Of a stretch of DNA of 64,000 bases, positions 1 to 10,926 are shown one piece after another. The position numbers and the translations under genes were made by a program. The number at the start of each line of letters is the position of its first letter. Positions within the stretch are counted from its first letter, which is position 1. The stretch is from Tubulanus polymorphus (taxonomy: Eukaryota; Nemertea; Palaeonemertea; Tubulaniformes; Tubulanidae), in contig NC_134026.1 of NCBI RefSeq assembly GCF_964204645.1, forward strand, positions 8,133,450 through 8,197,449. Reading direction: 5' to 3'. The notes beneath the pieces are model-generated. The model ran no database searches. It was given only the letters and a program-made list of their open reading frames with translations, and was not told the DNA's origin.

Positions 1-143
1 CTTACAGTTACCATAATCATTCTAAAACTATGTATGCAACACATATAATTAGAGTAATTGAGAATCATTAGCACCAAATATGAAATTCTCAAAGTAAAAA
101 AAAATGTTCAGATTAAAAATAAAACATATTTACAATAAAATAA
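1..143. other. A/T-rich 3' flank of PAGR1
   Basis: No gene is visible. This is the region just downstream of the minus-strand PAGR1 stop codon and probably contains its 3' UTR. The AT-rich text holds TTTATT-like stretches that could serve as a minus-strand poly(A) signal. Confidence 0.4.
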
Positions 144-1570
144 TCAATCATCTATTTCTTGTTTAGAGGAAGTTGATTCAGATGGAGAACCAGGATATGG
201 AACTAAAGGGAATATACGCGAACTAGCAGTTGACTCCGGAAGTCCTGGAAATATACGAGGACTAGCAGTTGACTCTGGGAGTCCTTGCAAAACATGCGAA
301 CTTGATTCTGCGTGTCCCAGAAAACATTCAGTGTTATTCGACTCTGGGAGTCCTGGGATCAAAGGAGAGGTGCTAGAAGTTGACTCAGGGAGTCCTTGGA
401 ATCTGTGAGCGCTGCTAGGTGTTGACTCCGGGAGTCCTGAAAACACGTTAGTACTGCTTGGAGTCGACTCAAACAATGTTGCCTTAGACTTAGGCGTTTC
501 TTCTTTTCTTTTCCTGTAAATGTCGCCTAGAATTTTATCCATTGTTGCAACACGTTTCTGAGTTCGCGGAGTTTTACTAGTAGCTGAAAATAAACAACCG
601 ACTCTGGTGAGGGTAGCGGGCTGCAGCGAGTGAAGCGATCTGTGGCAAATTAGTTTTTACCTGGGGTACGTCTGGGAGTTATTTCTGAAGGTTCCGATGA
701 GAAGGAATCGAAATCAAATTCAGTCGGTATTTCGTCATCAGCTCCATTCCTAAAAATATCGAACAAATAAATAACACACAAATCTTCCACCAGGGGGCGT
801 CACCAAGGGGGGTTTGGGTGTGGCTGACCTCCTTTTTAAATATTTTGTTCCAAATTTTTTTAGGCTAAACAAAAATAATACCTTGTTTCTCCGCAACGCC
901 GGGTCATTTTTGTAAAATATGATAAAATTTGTAAAAAGTTCATTTCTATAGCGGCGGGGTCTGTTATGTAAAAATTGATCACGAGTTTAAAAAAAGTAAT
1001 GTATAGGGTAGATACGTGGCCGGTCGGGTCAACTTTAAGACTCGGCAGAGTGTAGAAACAAAGTATCAATTTTTTTTAGCCCTACGTTCCCTTAAACAGG
1101 TCCAGAAAATATCCCTCTCAAGTTTCGAATTTCAAAAATCTAGATTCTTTAAGAACATTCAAGCAATTTCGAGGATTTGAAAATGCTTGTTTGGCTAGTG
1201 CGGTGTTAAGTATGGTTTCTGCTTAATATCGGTTCCGACACCCTTTAGAAAAATCCTAGAAATATCATCAAAAATACATTAATTCCTCTTTATGTATTTT
1301 TGATATCATTCATCATCAGGTAGATATTTACTTCTCATTTTCCTCATCGCTATCATCATCATTGTTATCAGTCACATCGGTTATAGTCTCCGCATCGCTA
1401 GGCAACACACGTCCCGGATTAATCCAGTTGAACTGCAATATTCCATTGTTGTCTCGCAGTTTGTTGTATAATTGTATAATATCAGTAACACTGGGATCGT
1501 CATCCTTCTCATCATCACTCGCCTCTAAACACCAATCATCATCATTTTCTCTTGACGCGGTCGTAGACAT
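144..1570 (-). CDS. PAGR1: PAXIP1-associated glutamate-rich protein 1 (PAGR1/PA1) orthologue
   Basis: Three minus-strand exons: 1570-1332, 749-661 and 583-144. Phases 2 and 1 agree across both introns and give 255 aa, against about 254 in human. Recognised by the acidic N-terminus with WCLEASDDE, the helix DIIQLYNKL, the IPTEFDFD motif (about residue 88), the ITPRRTP segment, and the basic RVATMDKILGDIYRKRK helix; vertebrate PAGR1 has the same order. In vertebrates PA1 binds PTIP and sits in KMT2C/KMT2D histone H3K4 methyltransferase complexes in the nucleus; a similar role here is inferred. Odd: the C-terminal third is about eight degenerate copies of an 11-15 residue unit built on G-L-P-E-S-T, not known to me in the family. 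Intron 1 carries a small inverted-repeat transposon. The start has an in-frame acidic continuation typical of the family. Confidence 0.87.
863..1081. mobile_element. Short MITE in PAGR1 intron 1
   Basis: The left end GGCTAAACAAAAATAATACC..TTGTTTCTC is mirrored by the reverse complement of the right end (GGCTAAAAAAAATTGATACTTTGTTTCT). The ends resemble those of two longer copies near 19.1-19.7 kb and 59.7-60.3 kb, so this is probably an internally deleted member of that family. No coding capacity. Confidence 0.55.
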
Positions 1571-1611
1571 CGTTTGTCGGTATCTGAAACTGTTCGAATT
1601 GGGGGTTACAT

Positions 1612-1838
1612 CACAGGGGCTCGTATTTGAAGTTTGGGGGTGAACTGTAGCTTAGATCATCCAGTATCCCTGGTACTATATATATAAAAATAACTTTTTT
1701 AGGGTTAGGGTGAGGATTAGGGTCCATTCTCTAAAAGTCCGTTTTTTAAAAGTTCTTTGTATATATATAGTACCAGGGATACTGGATGATCTAAGCTACA
1801 GTTCACCCCCAAACTTCAAATACGAGCCCCTGTGCCGT
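1612..1838. mobile_element. Foldback MITE with 9-bp target duplication
   Basis: Near-perfect inverted arms of about 75 bp (1612-1685 and 1755-1834) begin CACAGGGGCTCGTATTTG and surround a short loop containing GGGTTAGGGT. The direct repeat GGGTTACAT lies on both sides (1603-1611 and 1839-1847), a 9-bp target duplication as expected for Mutator-type elements. The left end lacks four bases (ACGG) present at the right end. It lies just upstream of the PAGR1 start codon. Confidence 0.8.
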
Positions 1839-1847
1839 GGGTTACAT

Positions 1848-2529
1848 TAAGGTATTAAGGAATATCAGAATAAAATGAATTTGAATTGGACGCACAAAGA
1901 TATGAGAATAATGAGTTCAAAATGTACAGATTTCAACATTCAAAACGCAACGAATAAAAATCACCAAACTTTACCTAAATTTACATCACAGTTTATCAAT
2001 CAAAGCCACAATTTGAGGAAACGCGGGCAGGATTTTAACGATTTTAAACCGTAAAATGTTATTAAATCTCAACGACCTTGAATTGGGTGTCTCTACAACC
2101 GGGACATAGCGCGTCCTTTTACCGGCAACCAGTCCAACTGAAGAAAACCGTTTTAAACCGATGCGAAATACGTGAAATTCTGGATTTGTAAGTGGAAATT
2201 CAGGTAAATATTTGTGTTTAAGATGTAGAGAAAAATGTGTAGAAAAAACTGAATCGTTGAATAACAGCAACAAAACAACGGTAAGAATGAAAGAGGAGAG
2301 GGATAATTCACAATCAGCCCTGACCCCCTAGCGGCAAGAATGAGAGAGGAGAGGGATAATTCGCAATCAGTCCCGAACTGCCCTATATTGAATGTAGTTT
2401 AATTTTGTGATGCCCCCGCCAGGATTTAAATTTTTAAATTAACTTAACAAATGATGCAAAAATAATCTCGCAAAAAATTAGTCGTCTCAGACTGAGATAC
2501 TGTTTGAATATTTCAGAAGACGTAGAGCG
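1848..2529. promoter_or_regulatory. Divergent intergenic region, PAGR1 / CARF-like gene
   Basis: This 0.7-kb spacer separates head-to-head genes and probably holds both promoters. It contains a partial tandem duplication (AATGAGAGAGGAGAGGGATAA-type text twice, around 2287 and 2338). A splice acceptor TTTCAG ends at 2517, just before the downstream ATG, implying a 5' UTR intron for the plus-strand gene. A 95-codon minus-strand frame at 1986-2273 has no recognisable features. Confidence 0.4.
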
Positions 2530-5500
2530 ATGTCTGATTATATTCTACGCAGAGTTCATCAAGTTATCGATGAATTCATCAAAGACCAAAGAGAAGAAGA
2601 TAATTATATCCACGGTTACCTGGATACAACGAAAGAGAATGCTGCTGATAAATTATTAGATGGTTTACGTTTGGCCCAATCCGCAAACTTCGTACAAAAC
2701 GCTATGAAATACGGTTTATACCATAACTGGTACCCGGGTTAGTATCACAGACACTCACTAGGGGGTGTTACTCCGATTTACTTTACTTTAACAGATACCC
2801 GGGTTAGTATCCGAAACACTCACTAGGTGGTGCTCTGATTTATTTTTATCATTCATAGGTAAATTGATGGCTGTTAATAAAGAGAAGAGGAAAAAGAAAG
2901 AAGATGGCGATGATTTTGATGAAGATTCAATTGATATCAGTAAATCAATAATAGAGGAAACTATGGAGGAAAATGAGGAGGGAGTTATAGAAACAGAGGT
3001 AAAAACAGAACCAACAACAGCAGCTGCAGCAGATAGTGGAGAGATGAAACTGATGAGTAAGTATCCACTCTCACCCCCATCCCCACTTCCCTAACCCCCT
3101 CTCACTCTCTCCCTGTCCGCACACTCCCCTAACCCCCTCTAACTCTCCCCCTCTCCGCACACTCCCCTAAATCCCTCTCACTCTCTTCCTCTCCGCACAC
3201 TCCCCTAACCCCCTCTCACTCTTTTCCTCTCCGCACACTCCCCTAACCCCCTCTCACTCTCTTCCTCTCCGCACACTCCCCTAACCCCCTCTCACTCTCT
3301 TCCTCTCCACACACTCCCCTAACCCCCTCTCACTCTCTTCCTCTCCGCACACTCCCCTAACTCCCTCTAACTCTCCCCCTCTCCGTACACTCCCCTAACC
3401 CCCTCTCACTCTCCCCCTCTCCGTACACTCCCCTACACCCTCTCACTCTCCCCCTCTCCGTACACTCCCCTACACCCCTCTCACTCTTTTCCTCTCCGCA
3501 CACTCCCCTAACCCCTCTAACTCTCCCTCCTCTCTGCACTCCCCTAACCCCCACTCCCCTAACCACCACTCTCCCACACTCCCCTAACCACCACTCGCCC
3601 ACACTCCCCTACACCCCCTCTCACTTTCTCCCTCCTCTTCACACTCCCCTACACCCCCTCTCACTCTCCATCCTCTCCACACTCCCCTAACCCATCTCCC
3701 TCCTCTCCACTCCCCTTCACCCCTATCACTCCCTCCTCTCGGCATTCCTTTCCATCCCCTCTGCACTCCCTTTATCAACCCCTCTCACTCTCCCTCTCCT
3801 TTCTAACCTGATATGTTTCTGAGCCAGCATTCATGTCACTGTGCATGGTCTCATCAAGTTAAACCCCTCCCACTCTCTCTCTCTAATCGGATGTTGTATA
3901 TTTCAGAGCCAGCGTTCAGGTGGTCTCATCCAGTTAAACCCCTCCCATTCGCCTTCTCACTATCATCACTCTCCTCTCTATAATCGGATGTTGTATATTT
4001 CAGAGCCAGCGTTCATGTGGTCTCATCCAGTTATACCGATTAATGGCGAACCGTTTCTAATGAATTATGTGAAGTCTTACAGTTGTTGCTTCGGTAAAAA
4101 CTACCACAAGCCTGGAAGTCGTAGTAAGATACCGGTGAGTATAAATCCTGGAGCCACCCATCTCGTCAGCTGCCTGGAGCCATCCACTTTTGTAATGAAC
4201 ATGTCGTTGTAAATATAATTGTAGCTGACGGAAGAGAACGGCGGTGACGATGACACCGAGGGGAATCCTCCGCCGGCAAAAAAACGTCGCTCCTCGTCCA
4301 GCGTGAAATACGAATGTCCGGCGATGTTGCATTTCCGCGAGTTCAAAACGTTCCCCGGCTACGCGCGCTATCCGAATATATCGAAGTATAAAAAGAACAC
4401 GTTGCGTAATAAACTGATGGAGGCTTTGTGTCAGGGCACGGTGAACTCGGAGATTCGAGTCTACGTATCTATACCGCTACCGGCGGCTCATCTCAATCAC
4501 CCGGTCGGCGCCGAGTCCAGTATGAAACTGCGCATGCACCCGTTAGTGCGTAAAAAAATCTATCAATACGTCGCTGAGGGATGTAACGACAACAAAACGA
4601 TCAAATCGATGCTGCGTCAATACGTGTTGAACGAATTATGCGCCGAAGGTATGAGACCGTTGCCGGATAACCGCAGTTATTACCCAACTGATAAGATGAT
4701 CAACTGCCATCGTCTTATCGCGGCCAGGTACTCGCCCGATCAGCTTCACATGATTAATCTGCAACAGAAAATTCACGTGTGGCAGAAAGATTTCCCCGAT
4801 TCGAAGATCTTCCTGTGCAACGGCAACGAGATCCACACGTCCGCTCAACCTCAGTTAGCTCAGTATAACAGTCAGGGATTCCTGTTTATATATCAGGATT
4901 CCTGGCAGTCCGATCTGTTACAACAGTGCGGTACCGTCTGTTATTTTGATGCCGCTCATCGGTATATCGATGGCTACGATTTCAGACTCTATACACTGTA
5001 TGTGAAGGTGAAGGAACAGTTGTATCTAGCGGCTCTGATAGTGAATTTAGAGGATAGCACCGACGCGCTGATCGATTGTATCCGCGTGCTGCTCTGTTGG
5101 AATCCTCTCTGGCAACCGGAACACATCACCGTCGACTTCTGCTATATACTGATGGCTTCGTTGCAGATAATATTCCCCGAAACGGAGGTCGCCGTCAACG
5201 ACGTCATCCGCAATAGGGAATTCGATGGATGGTGCGAGAAGTCGACCGATCAGGACGTCCGCACCGTGTTCGATCATCTCAATAAGATGATTAACAATCA
5301 CTCGAGGGTCGACCTCGAAATCGAGAAATTCGCGTACGACCTCAGTTTGACGTATCTGTGGCAACTGTCGCCGGAATTCCGCGTTTGGGTCTCCGAGGAT
5401 TTACCGCATTTTCTCAAATTCGTCGCCGACAAGCGCTCGTTGGTGATGAAAGAAGAGGTGCATCGATTGTTGAAACAGAAGAGATTGCGATTCCCCGACG

Positions 5501-7092
5501 GTTCGAATATTCCTCTGCCGCACTCGAACCTCGCTCTCTCGAACGTGCTCTCCTATCTGATCACCGAACACGTGCAAGACGTCCGCCAGTTCTTCCTGAT
5601 GAAGCACGGCGACATCTTGCACGACGAATATTTCTCCGAGGTTCCCGATTATTTGAAGGATCGCCCGAAGCCGTTCGTGCGCCACTGTCAGTTGCAGAAG
5701 ATGGCCGCCGAGAATTTCAAACGCAGCGAAATCGATAGATTCGGGGACGACGGCACGTATTCGATCTCTTTATTCCCCAGTTGTAATCAGAGAGTTGTAT
5801 TTAACCTGACCACTCCAGTCTGTGAGTGTAATATTTGGCAACTCACTAACAACCCTTGTAAACACTTTTTCGCTGCGTTCAATCTTTGCGACGAGACCTG
5901 GTTCTCTTTACCGGATTTCTACAGAAACGACCCGCGCATCACCTGCGCACCGTTACCGGCTCCCAAAGTAGAAATGCCGGCTATGGACTCCGATCCCGAA
6001 TCGTCGGTTGCTTCGTCTCTCGTCGAAGCAGCGCCCCCTAGTGGTAAACCGATGTCGATAGCGGCGTCTGCCGAGCAAATATCGGTGTCGACGGCGACGG
6101 GCAAACCGACCGTTTTCACGGCGATGGTTAAAGATAAAAACGGAGTCGAAACGAAATCATTGTTGGTTCCGTCTGCCGAACAGATTAAACCACCGGAGAA
6201 TTTGAAATCGGTTACGAATTCGTTAGGATACGGGCAGTGTATCATCTGGGTGAATCAGAGCGGAGGTCAGATACCCTATCTAATCACTAAACACAGGGAT
6301 CAACCGATACAAGTGAAATCATTACAGGTCGTAATGCCGGGAGACAAGTCGACATCTCCGGACCAGGATCAGTTGACCAGTCCGATTCACAGGAAAAACA
6401 GACTGGCGACCAGTCCGATAGGCAACGAAAACTCACCGACGTGGAAATCCAAATTACTCGGAAGAATCAAAGAAGATCAGATGAAAACGGAGAAGGAACC
6501 GGCGGTCGGCGAGGAGACGAGCGACGAGTTCATCGAAAACATCATGGAACGAGCGAAATTGGAGGTTTATCTGAAACGTAAAGAATCAATGAGCGACAAC
6601 GTAAAACAAGCTTTACTCGAAAAACAGCAGGAGAACATCGAAAAGGGACGACAATTGAAATCGCAGTTAGTATCGGTAGTCAAAACACCTCCCGCTACAC
6701 CTACGATAACGCCTGCCACACCGGCGGTGACGCCTATCAATCTGCGCAATATCAAACCGAAATCATCACCGACGGAGAGCGCCACTTCGTCCGTTATTAG
6801 AAGCGGTAAACGAGATTTAGTATTGAATAAAGATGAGGTGGTTTTGTTGATTCCGTGGAACGAACAGAAACTACGATCGGCCGATAAAAACGGAGTCGCT
6901 TACGATCGAGCGAACGACGTTCGCAAAATATTGACCACGTGTATTTCGTCGTCGTTTCAAATTCAAAACGTCGAAACGTTCGAACAAGTCGAGAATCTCG
7001 CGATGAAAATTCTCAATATTTTACGATCGCAAAATAAAACCGATTTACCGGTTACGGCTACGGTTACCATAGATACGCCCAGTTCAAAATAA
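2530..7092 (+). CDS. CARF-like protein with MULE-transposase-like core and SWIM zinc finger
   Basis: Four exons: 2530-2737, 2859-3056, 4004-4134 and 4225-7092. All phases agree and give 1,134 aa. The N-terminus has a short helical segment, then an acidic/basic linker. A calcium-responsive transcription factor (CARF/ALS2CR8)-like region with CPAMLHFREFKTFPGY lies at about residue 208. A MULE transposase-like fold follows at about 395-520, with YFDAAHR (Asp about 421) and ITVDF (Asp about 483). A SWIM finger C712-x-C714-x9-C724-x-H726 comes next, then a long Ser/Thr/Pro-rich tail with a helical end. Such proteins are probably domesticated transposases acting as DNA-binding regulators; that role is inference. 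The expected third acidic residue with its CxxH context is not evident, so catalysis looks lost. An AATAAA overlaps the stop codon. The large last exon is noticeably G/C-richer than its introns. An acceptor 13 bases before the ATG implies a further 5' UTR exon. Confidence 0.78.
2728..2830. repeat. Duplicated splice-donor segment
   Basis: The sequence TACCCGGGTTAGTATC with following ACACTCACTAGG occurs at 2731 (the used donor of exon 1) and again at about 2797 inside the intron. The second copy creates a decoy donor about 66 bases downstream. Confidence 0.75.
3095..3800. repeat. C/T-rich minisatellite, about 38-bp unit, in CARF-like intron 2
   Basis: About 18 imperfect copies of a pyrimidine-only-like unit (CACTCCCCTAACCCCCTCTC then ACTCTCTTCCTCTCCG) fill most of the intron. 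The strand asymmetry (almost no G on plus) produces long artefactual minus-strand frames of Gly/Arg/Val. It lies between the donor at 3057 and the triplicated acceptor. Confidence 0.9.
3817..4040 (+). repeat. Triplicated splice-acceptor / exon-3 start
   Basis: Three tandem copies of an 80-90 bp unit contain TTTCAGAGCCAGCGTTCA and GTGGTCTCATCCAGTTA (near 3820, 3900 and 3998). Only the last continues into the open reading frame of exon 3. The middle copy keeps a full acceptor at 3905-3906 and would read in frame for about 25 codons before a TAA. The first copy has lost the acceptor (TTTCTGAG). Confidence 0.8.
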
Positions 7093-9035
7093 AACGTATT
7101 CAATCGTTTCCGCTACGGTTACTATGGATATGCCCAGTTCAAAATAAAACTGAGTCTATTGTTTTTGCTGTACTATGTTCAGAGACATAGTAGCAAACGG
7201 ACTATGTATGTAGATACATGTACATTGTAACTAACTACATAATAAGATACATTGAGTGTAAATAATGTATGTATAAGATTTTACGAATTGTATTTTCAAG
7301 TTATCTTTGCTTTTATCTTTATATACAGCCATAGCTTATTGATACAGGGGTTATTAGTACGGGGGTCAGGCGTACTGGGGGGGTTGTTGGTGATGGTTTG
7401 ATGTCAAATGCAATAAAATGTAAGCATTTATCCTAGAATGTATGTAACTAAAATTTTGTGTAAAATGTTTCAAATATTTGTCTGAATTCTGACTATTTTA
7501 GTTTTAAGAATTAAATTACTTATAAATCATTTTCATCTTTTAAATTGTACATGGTTTATAGCAAGTCTACTTGGTGCTAGTTAATGCTGCTTTGGGAACA
7601 ATTCTTTAAGGCCTTGCCCTTGATTTATGCTTTATCCAACAAGTTTATCTGAAAATTTGCCGAAGCAGTACGATACCAGTACTTATGAAAATATCAAAAG
7701 TCAAGCACACACCACTTCTGGGTAATTGACATGGCCTAGTTCATGTGTGACATAAAAACCGAAATTTATTAGTCTGAGGAAGAAGTGAGCTGGAAAACTG
7801 ATTAAAATAGCCGGAATGAAAAAATTTCGGGAATAAAATTTGCTTTAAAATTCTTCCTGAGGCATGTGAGTATTATATCAATCCTCGCTTGCCAGGGGTT
7901 CGGTATCCACCAGCGGTACAGCTTTAGCAGCGGAAGAAGGTTTAATCAAATTTGATTTGGTCTAATTTTTCAATCTAACACAGCTTCGAATAGATTCATC
8001 AAATCATCAGATCACCACCGCCGAAGTTGATACGATTTAAAAGGACGGATGCCGACTCACAATCACAAGAGCTTCGAGTGCCATCTACAGCCCGCTGTTT
8101 TTTTTTACTCAAACGCGATGCGCTGTCCCATAACTGATCGTTGTAGAATCCACGATGTTATCAAGTGGAAATCTCTATCAAAGCTGCCAAAGCTTTTTGG
8201 AAACTGGACCAAAATGGTGAAAAACTGAAAGTAAACCGAAAACGATTTTGTTGTAGCAATAGTCCCCCCACAGGCAATATTTTCTTGTCAGCGGTTTGGA
8301 ACAAATCTAATGGTTTAACGATGAACGATGCAGCCGCGAAAGCTTATCTAATACGCCAAATTGATAAAGAGTCCACCCCTTCAAAACGTACGTACATCCA
8401 GACGTTTCGGTACCTAAAGAAATCTACAACGAACTATACTCAGTCGCAATACAAACAAATCTCTTTTGGCATCCAGAAAGGAAGATGCAAGGAAAATCCC
8501 TCAATAAATGAATTACTGACAAATAAGTTTAAAATGCTAAAAATATTTCAACTATCTATTAGCGACACTTGACGGATCCTCGCCCGCCATATGTGGAATC
8601 CCCGAGTGCCACAGTAGCGGTGCGGGTACCCCATTGAACTATTAAGCGGTAACCAGTCTAGCCCCCATATATCAATGGCGTATTGCTCTCAAAAATGATT
8701 ATTACAATTTATCATGAAAGAGTCATGAAATATATATTACAAAATAAACGCCAAATTCACAATTGTAATTGTAATCTTGAAACGCCCGATGACGTCAGTG
8801 ATTTACAGATTCAAAGTATCAAAAACCGGATGCGAGACAAAAAGCCAAATTAATATTTTTTGATGCAATGAATTATCGGTTTTTAATTCTGTAAATAGTG
8901 GATTTTATTATATCGTTCTCTCTCCACGTTTTTTTGTGGTTATTATACTAGTACATATACATTTACATACTGGGTATCAATACATGTAAACGTTATTGTA
9001 ACGGTTTTTACGGCGTCAAAAAATTAAATCACTGA
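7093..9035. other. Intergenic region between CARF-like gene and receptor cluster
   Basis: The first 60 bases repeat the end of the gene (CTACGGTTACTATGGATATGCCCAGTTCAAAATAAAA), giving a second AATAAA at 7143-7148. A short interspersed repeat (TCCTCGCTTGCCAGGGG at about 7880) recurs near 20.1 kb. An open frame of 135 codons at 8165-8572 has no recognised domain and lies among repeat-like text; I do not call it a gene. Confidence 0.4.
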
Positions 9036-9986
9036 TTATTTGACTGAATTTCTACAGCGGATTTTCATACAGAAATATTCATGAATTTCTCGTCCTAGTA
9101 AAAGATATATGTAAAAATTAACCACATAGTTACACATTTGAAACTGAACAAATATGTCATAAAGAAAATCTCTCTGTTCCACTGGGATTGGTAAATATGT
9201 AGTAATAGTGGTTGGAAGTATGAATATTGCAAATGCGAAGGAAACTGTAACAAGCATTATTGTTGTACGTTTTGATTTTGTAGTTTTCTGATTGGACGAA
9301 ACCATTTTGGAACCTCTGAATAACTGAACTATTATAACAGAATTTGATGTAATGATCATAGTTAAAGGCAGAAGATGAACGTAGATGACACCTACAGCTA
9401 GAAATGTTTTTTGGTCAAATAATTCATAGTAACATCCGAAAAACCGGTCTGTAAAATGCACCAACAAACCAGGTGCGAGACATATAGCCAATGCATTCAC
9501 TACAGTTATGATCAATATAGCAAATCTAGCGAATCTCGGTGTACATATCAAACGAGATGTGAACGGGAAGAGCACAACTGCCGCACGTTCTAGAGATATT
9601 GCTACTATTAACCACGAACTATTGCTACCTGCAAGCAGCATTACAAATTCATACATTTTGCAACTGATAAGTGAGTTCATGATGAATATAGGACCATCTT
9701 TAACTTGATAGAGAACATACTGTAAAACAGGCAACAGTGTAAAACTGGTACCGTACATTAAATCGCAGACCGACAAAATGATAAGATAGTTTGCGTAAGA
9801 TAAACTTCGGAATCGGCGACTTATCATTATCAGGAAAGTAGCTGAATTCCCGAATCCCCCTAACAGGAACACGATTGGCAGAATGACCAGTGAAACAGTA
9901 TGGTAGATTCCAGATCTGTTCACAAGAGACATGAGAACAATGTTACAGCCGTAGGCTCGACTGATTTGAATCTGAGTAGAATTCAT
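9036..9986 (-). CDS. Rhodopsin-family (class A) G protein-coupled receptor, copy 1
   Basis: Single exon, 316 aa if translation starts at MNSTQIQ (ATG at 9984-9986); the two paralogues support this start. Seven hydrophobic segments are visible. TM1 has FGNSATFLIM (class A GN motif). TM3 ends in SLERAAVV, an ERA variant of D/ERY. ECL2 has GCYYE. TM6 has FILPT instead of CWxP. TM7 has NFYIYLLLGREI, an NPxxY variant lacking the Pro, leading into helix 8. The N-terminal NST is a likely N-glycosylation site. The ligand is unknown; peptide or chemosensory receptors of lineage-specific expansions are plausible. The frame stays open upstream to 10286 through about 100 codons, mostly a 19-bp minisatellite, so a longer product cannot be excluded. 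Confidence 0.88.
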   Translation of the reverse strand: MNSTQIQISRAYGCNIVLMSLVNRSGIYHTVSLVILPIVFLLGGFGNSATFLIMISRRFRSLSYANYLIILSVCDLMYGTSFTLLPVLQYVLYQVKDGPIFIMNSLISCKMYEFVMLLAGSNSSWLIVAISLERAAVVLFPFTSRLICTPRFARFAILIITVVNALAICLAPGLLVHFTDRFFGCYYELFDQKTFLAVGVIYVHLLPLTMIITSNSVIIVQLFRGSKMVSSNQKTTKSKRTTIMLVTVSFAFAIFILPTTITTYLPIPVEQRDFLYDIFVQFQMCNYVVNFYIYLLLGREIHEYFCMKIRCRNSVK

Positions 9987-9994
9987 GTACGAGG

Positions 9995-10150
9995 GTATGC
10001 TGACTGAGTATTCTGATTGTCTGAGAATGTACTGACTGTTTGAGAGTGTACTGACTGTCTGAGAGTGTGCTGACTGTCTGATAATGTCCTGACTGTCTGA
10101 CAGTGTACTGATTCTCTGATTATGTTCTGACTGTCTTAGAATGTTCTGGA
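9995..10150. repeat. 19-bp minisatellite remnant upstream of receptor copy 1
   Basis: Degenerate copies of GTACTGACTGTCTGAGAGT lie directly 5' of the receptor start on the minus strand. They are open in the receptor frame, adding a Ser/Gln/Thr-rich repeat in front of MNSTQ. The same unit precedes receptor copy 2 and forms a larger array at 12.5-13.1 kb. Confidence 0.85.
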
Positions 10151-10286
10151 ACTGACTGTGTCTTCTCGAGGATCGGAAAATTAATTCAACATAAATATCA
10201 CGAACTGTCTTTACTAAAATTCGTCTGTGAGATTCATTGTTAACAGCGAATAGAAAATCAATTCTCAGAAATCTAACACAGGACAT

Positions 10287-10926
10287 TGATTTCGTGAACG
10301 TTTTATACGGTATATAATATGAATCTAACTAAATTAAATGTTTTACTATAAATAAACGTAATTCATCAGTTCTATTCAGGTAAAACACGAGTCAAAATAG
10401 TATCATTATTCAACTACATCAAATACAGGAGCCAGGAATTCTCAAGGGCAATTGTTTACTTCAAAAATAGAAATACATGTATTTCCATTTTCAATTTTCA
10501 TTCTAAAACGAAAGGTCGAACAAAGTAGGTTCGAACAGGGAATATTCGGGATGCCAACCATATACCACTGATCAGCTCTAGTTTTTAAGTTTTTTTTGTC
10601 GATGTAGGGACGATCGATACCTGCTATCATTCTCTTATCAATAGCATTTTCTAATACAATGCGGTACCGACATTCGTAGCAAAAAATTAGTTCATTTTCG
10701 ATTATTGTCTAGGAGGTTATTAATAGGCAGAGGGATAGTTTTGTTAGATTTAAGTAACCCTTAAAATTGAATCTAAGTAACTCGTAATTGAATTAGATCA
10801 AGTAATTCTAAGATTTTGTGTTTCTTGAACTATAATGGCCCTATATGGAGCATTATCGATAATGCTTAGAGCTTTTTGATGATGTTACAATGTGTGTTAA
10901 GCAGAAAGTAAGGGTGAAATCAATTG
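10287..10926. other. Spacer between receptor copies 1 and 2
   Basis: AT-rich text with no convincing gene. The 62-codon minus-strand frame at 10442-10630 has no features. Likely the promoter/5' flank of copy 1 and the 3' flank of copy 2. Confidence 0.35.

Noticed and set aside
144-480. LPEST repeats as sortase LPXTG-type signals
   Set aside because: Nuclear eukaryotic protein, no transmembrane tail; sortase logic does not apply.
1986-2273. 95-codon minus-strand frame upstream of PAGR1
   Set aside because: No family motif, no splice context, biased to aromatic residues from AT-rich DNA; lies in the divergent promoter region.
3357-3778. Minus-strand Gly/Arg/Val-rich frames
   Set aside because: Pure translation of the pyrimidine minisatellite in intron 2 of the CARF-like gene.
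8165-8572. 135-codon plus-strand frame
   Set aside because: Lys/Ser-rich but no recognised domain, no splice partners, and flanked by repeat-like sequence; could be a transposon scrap.
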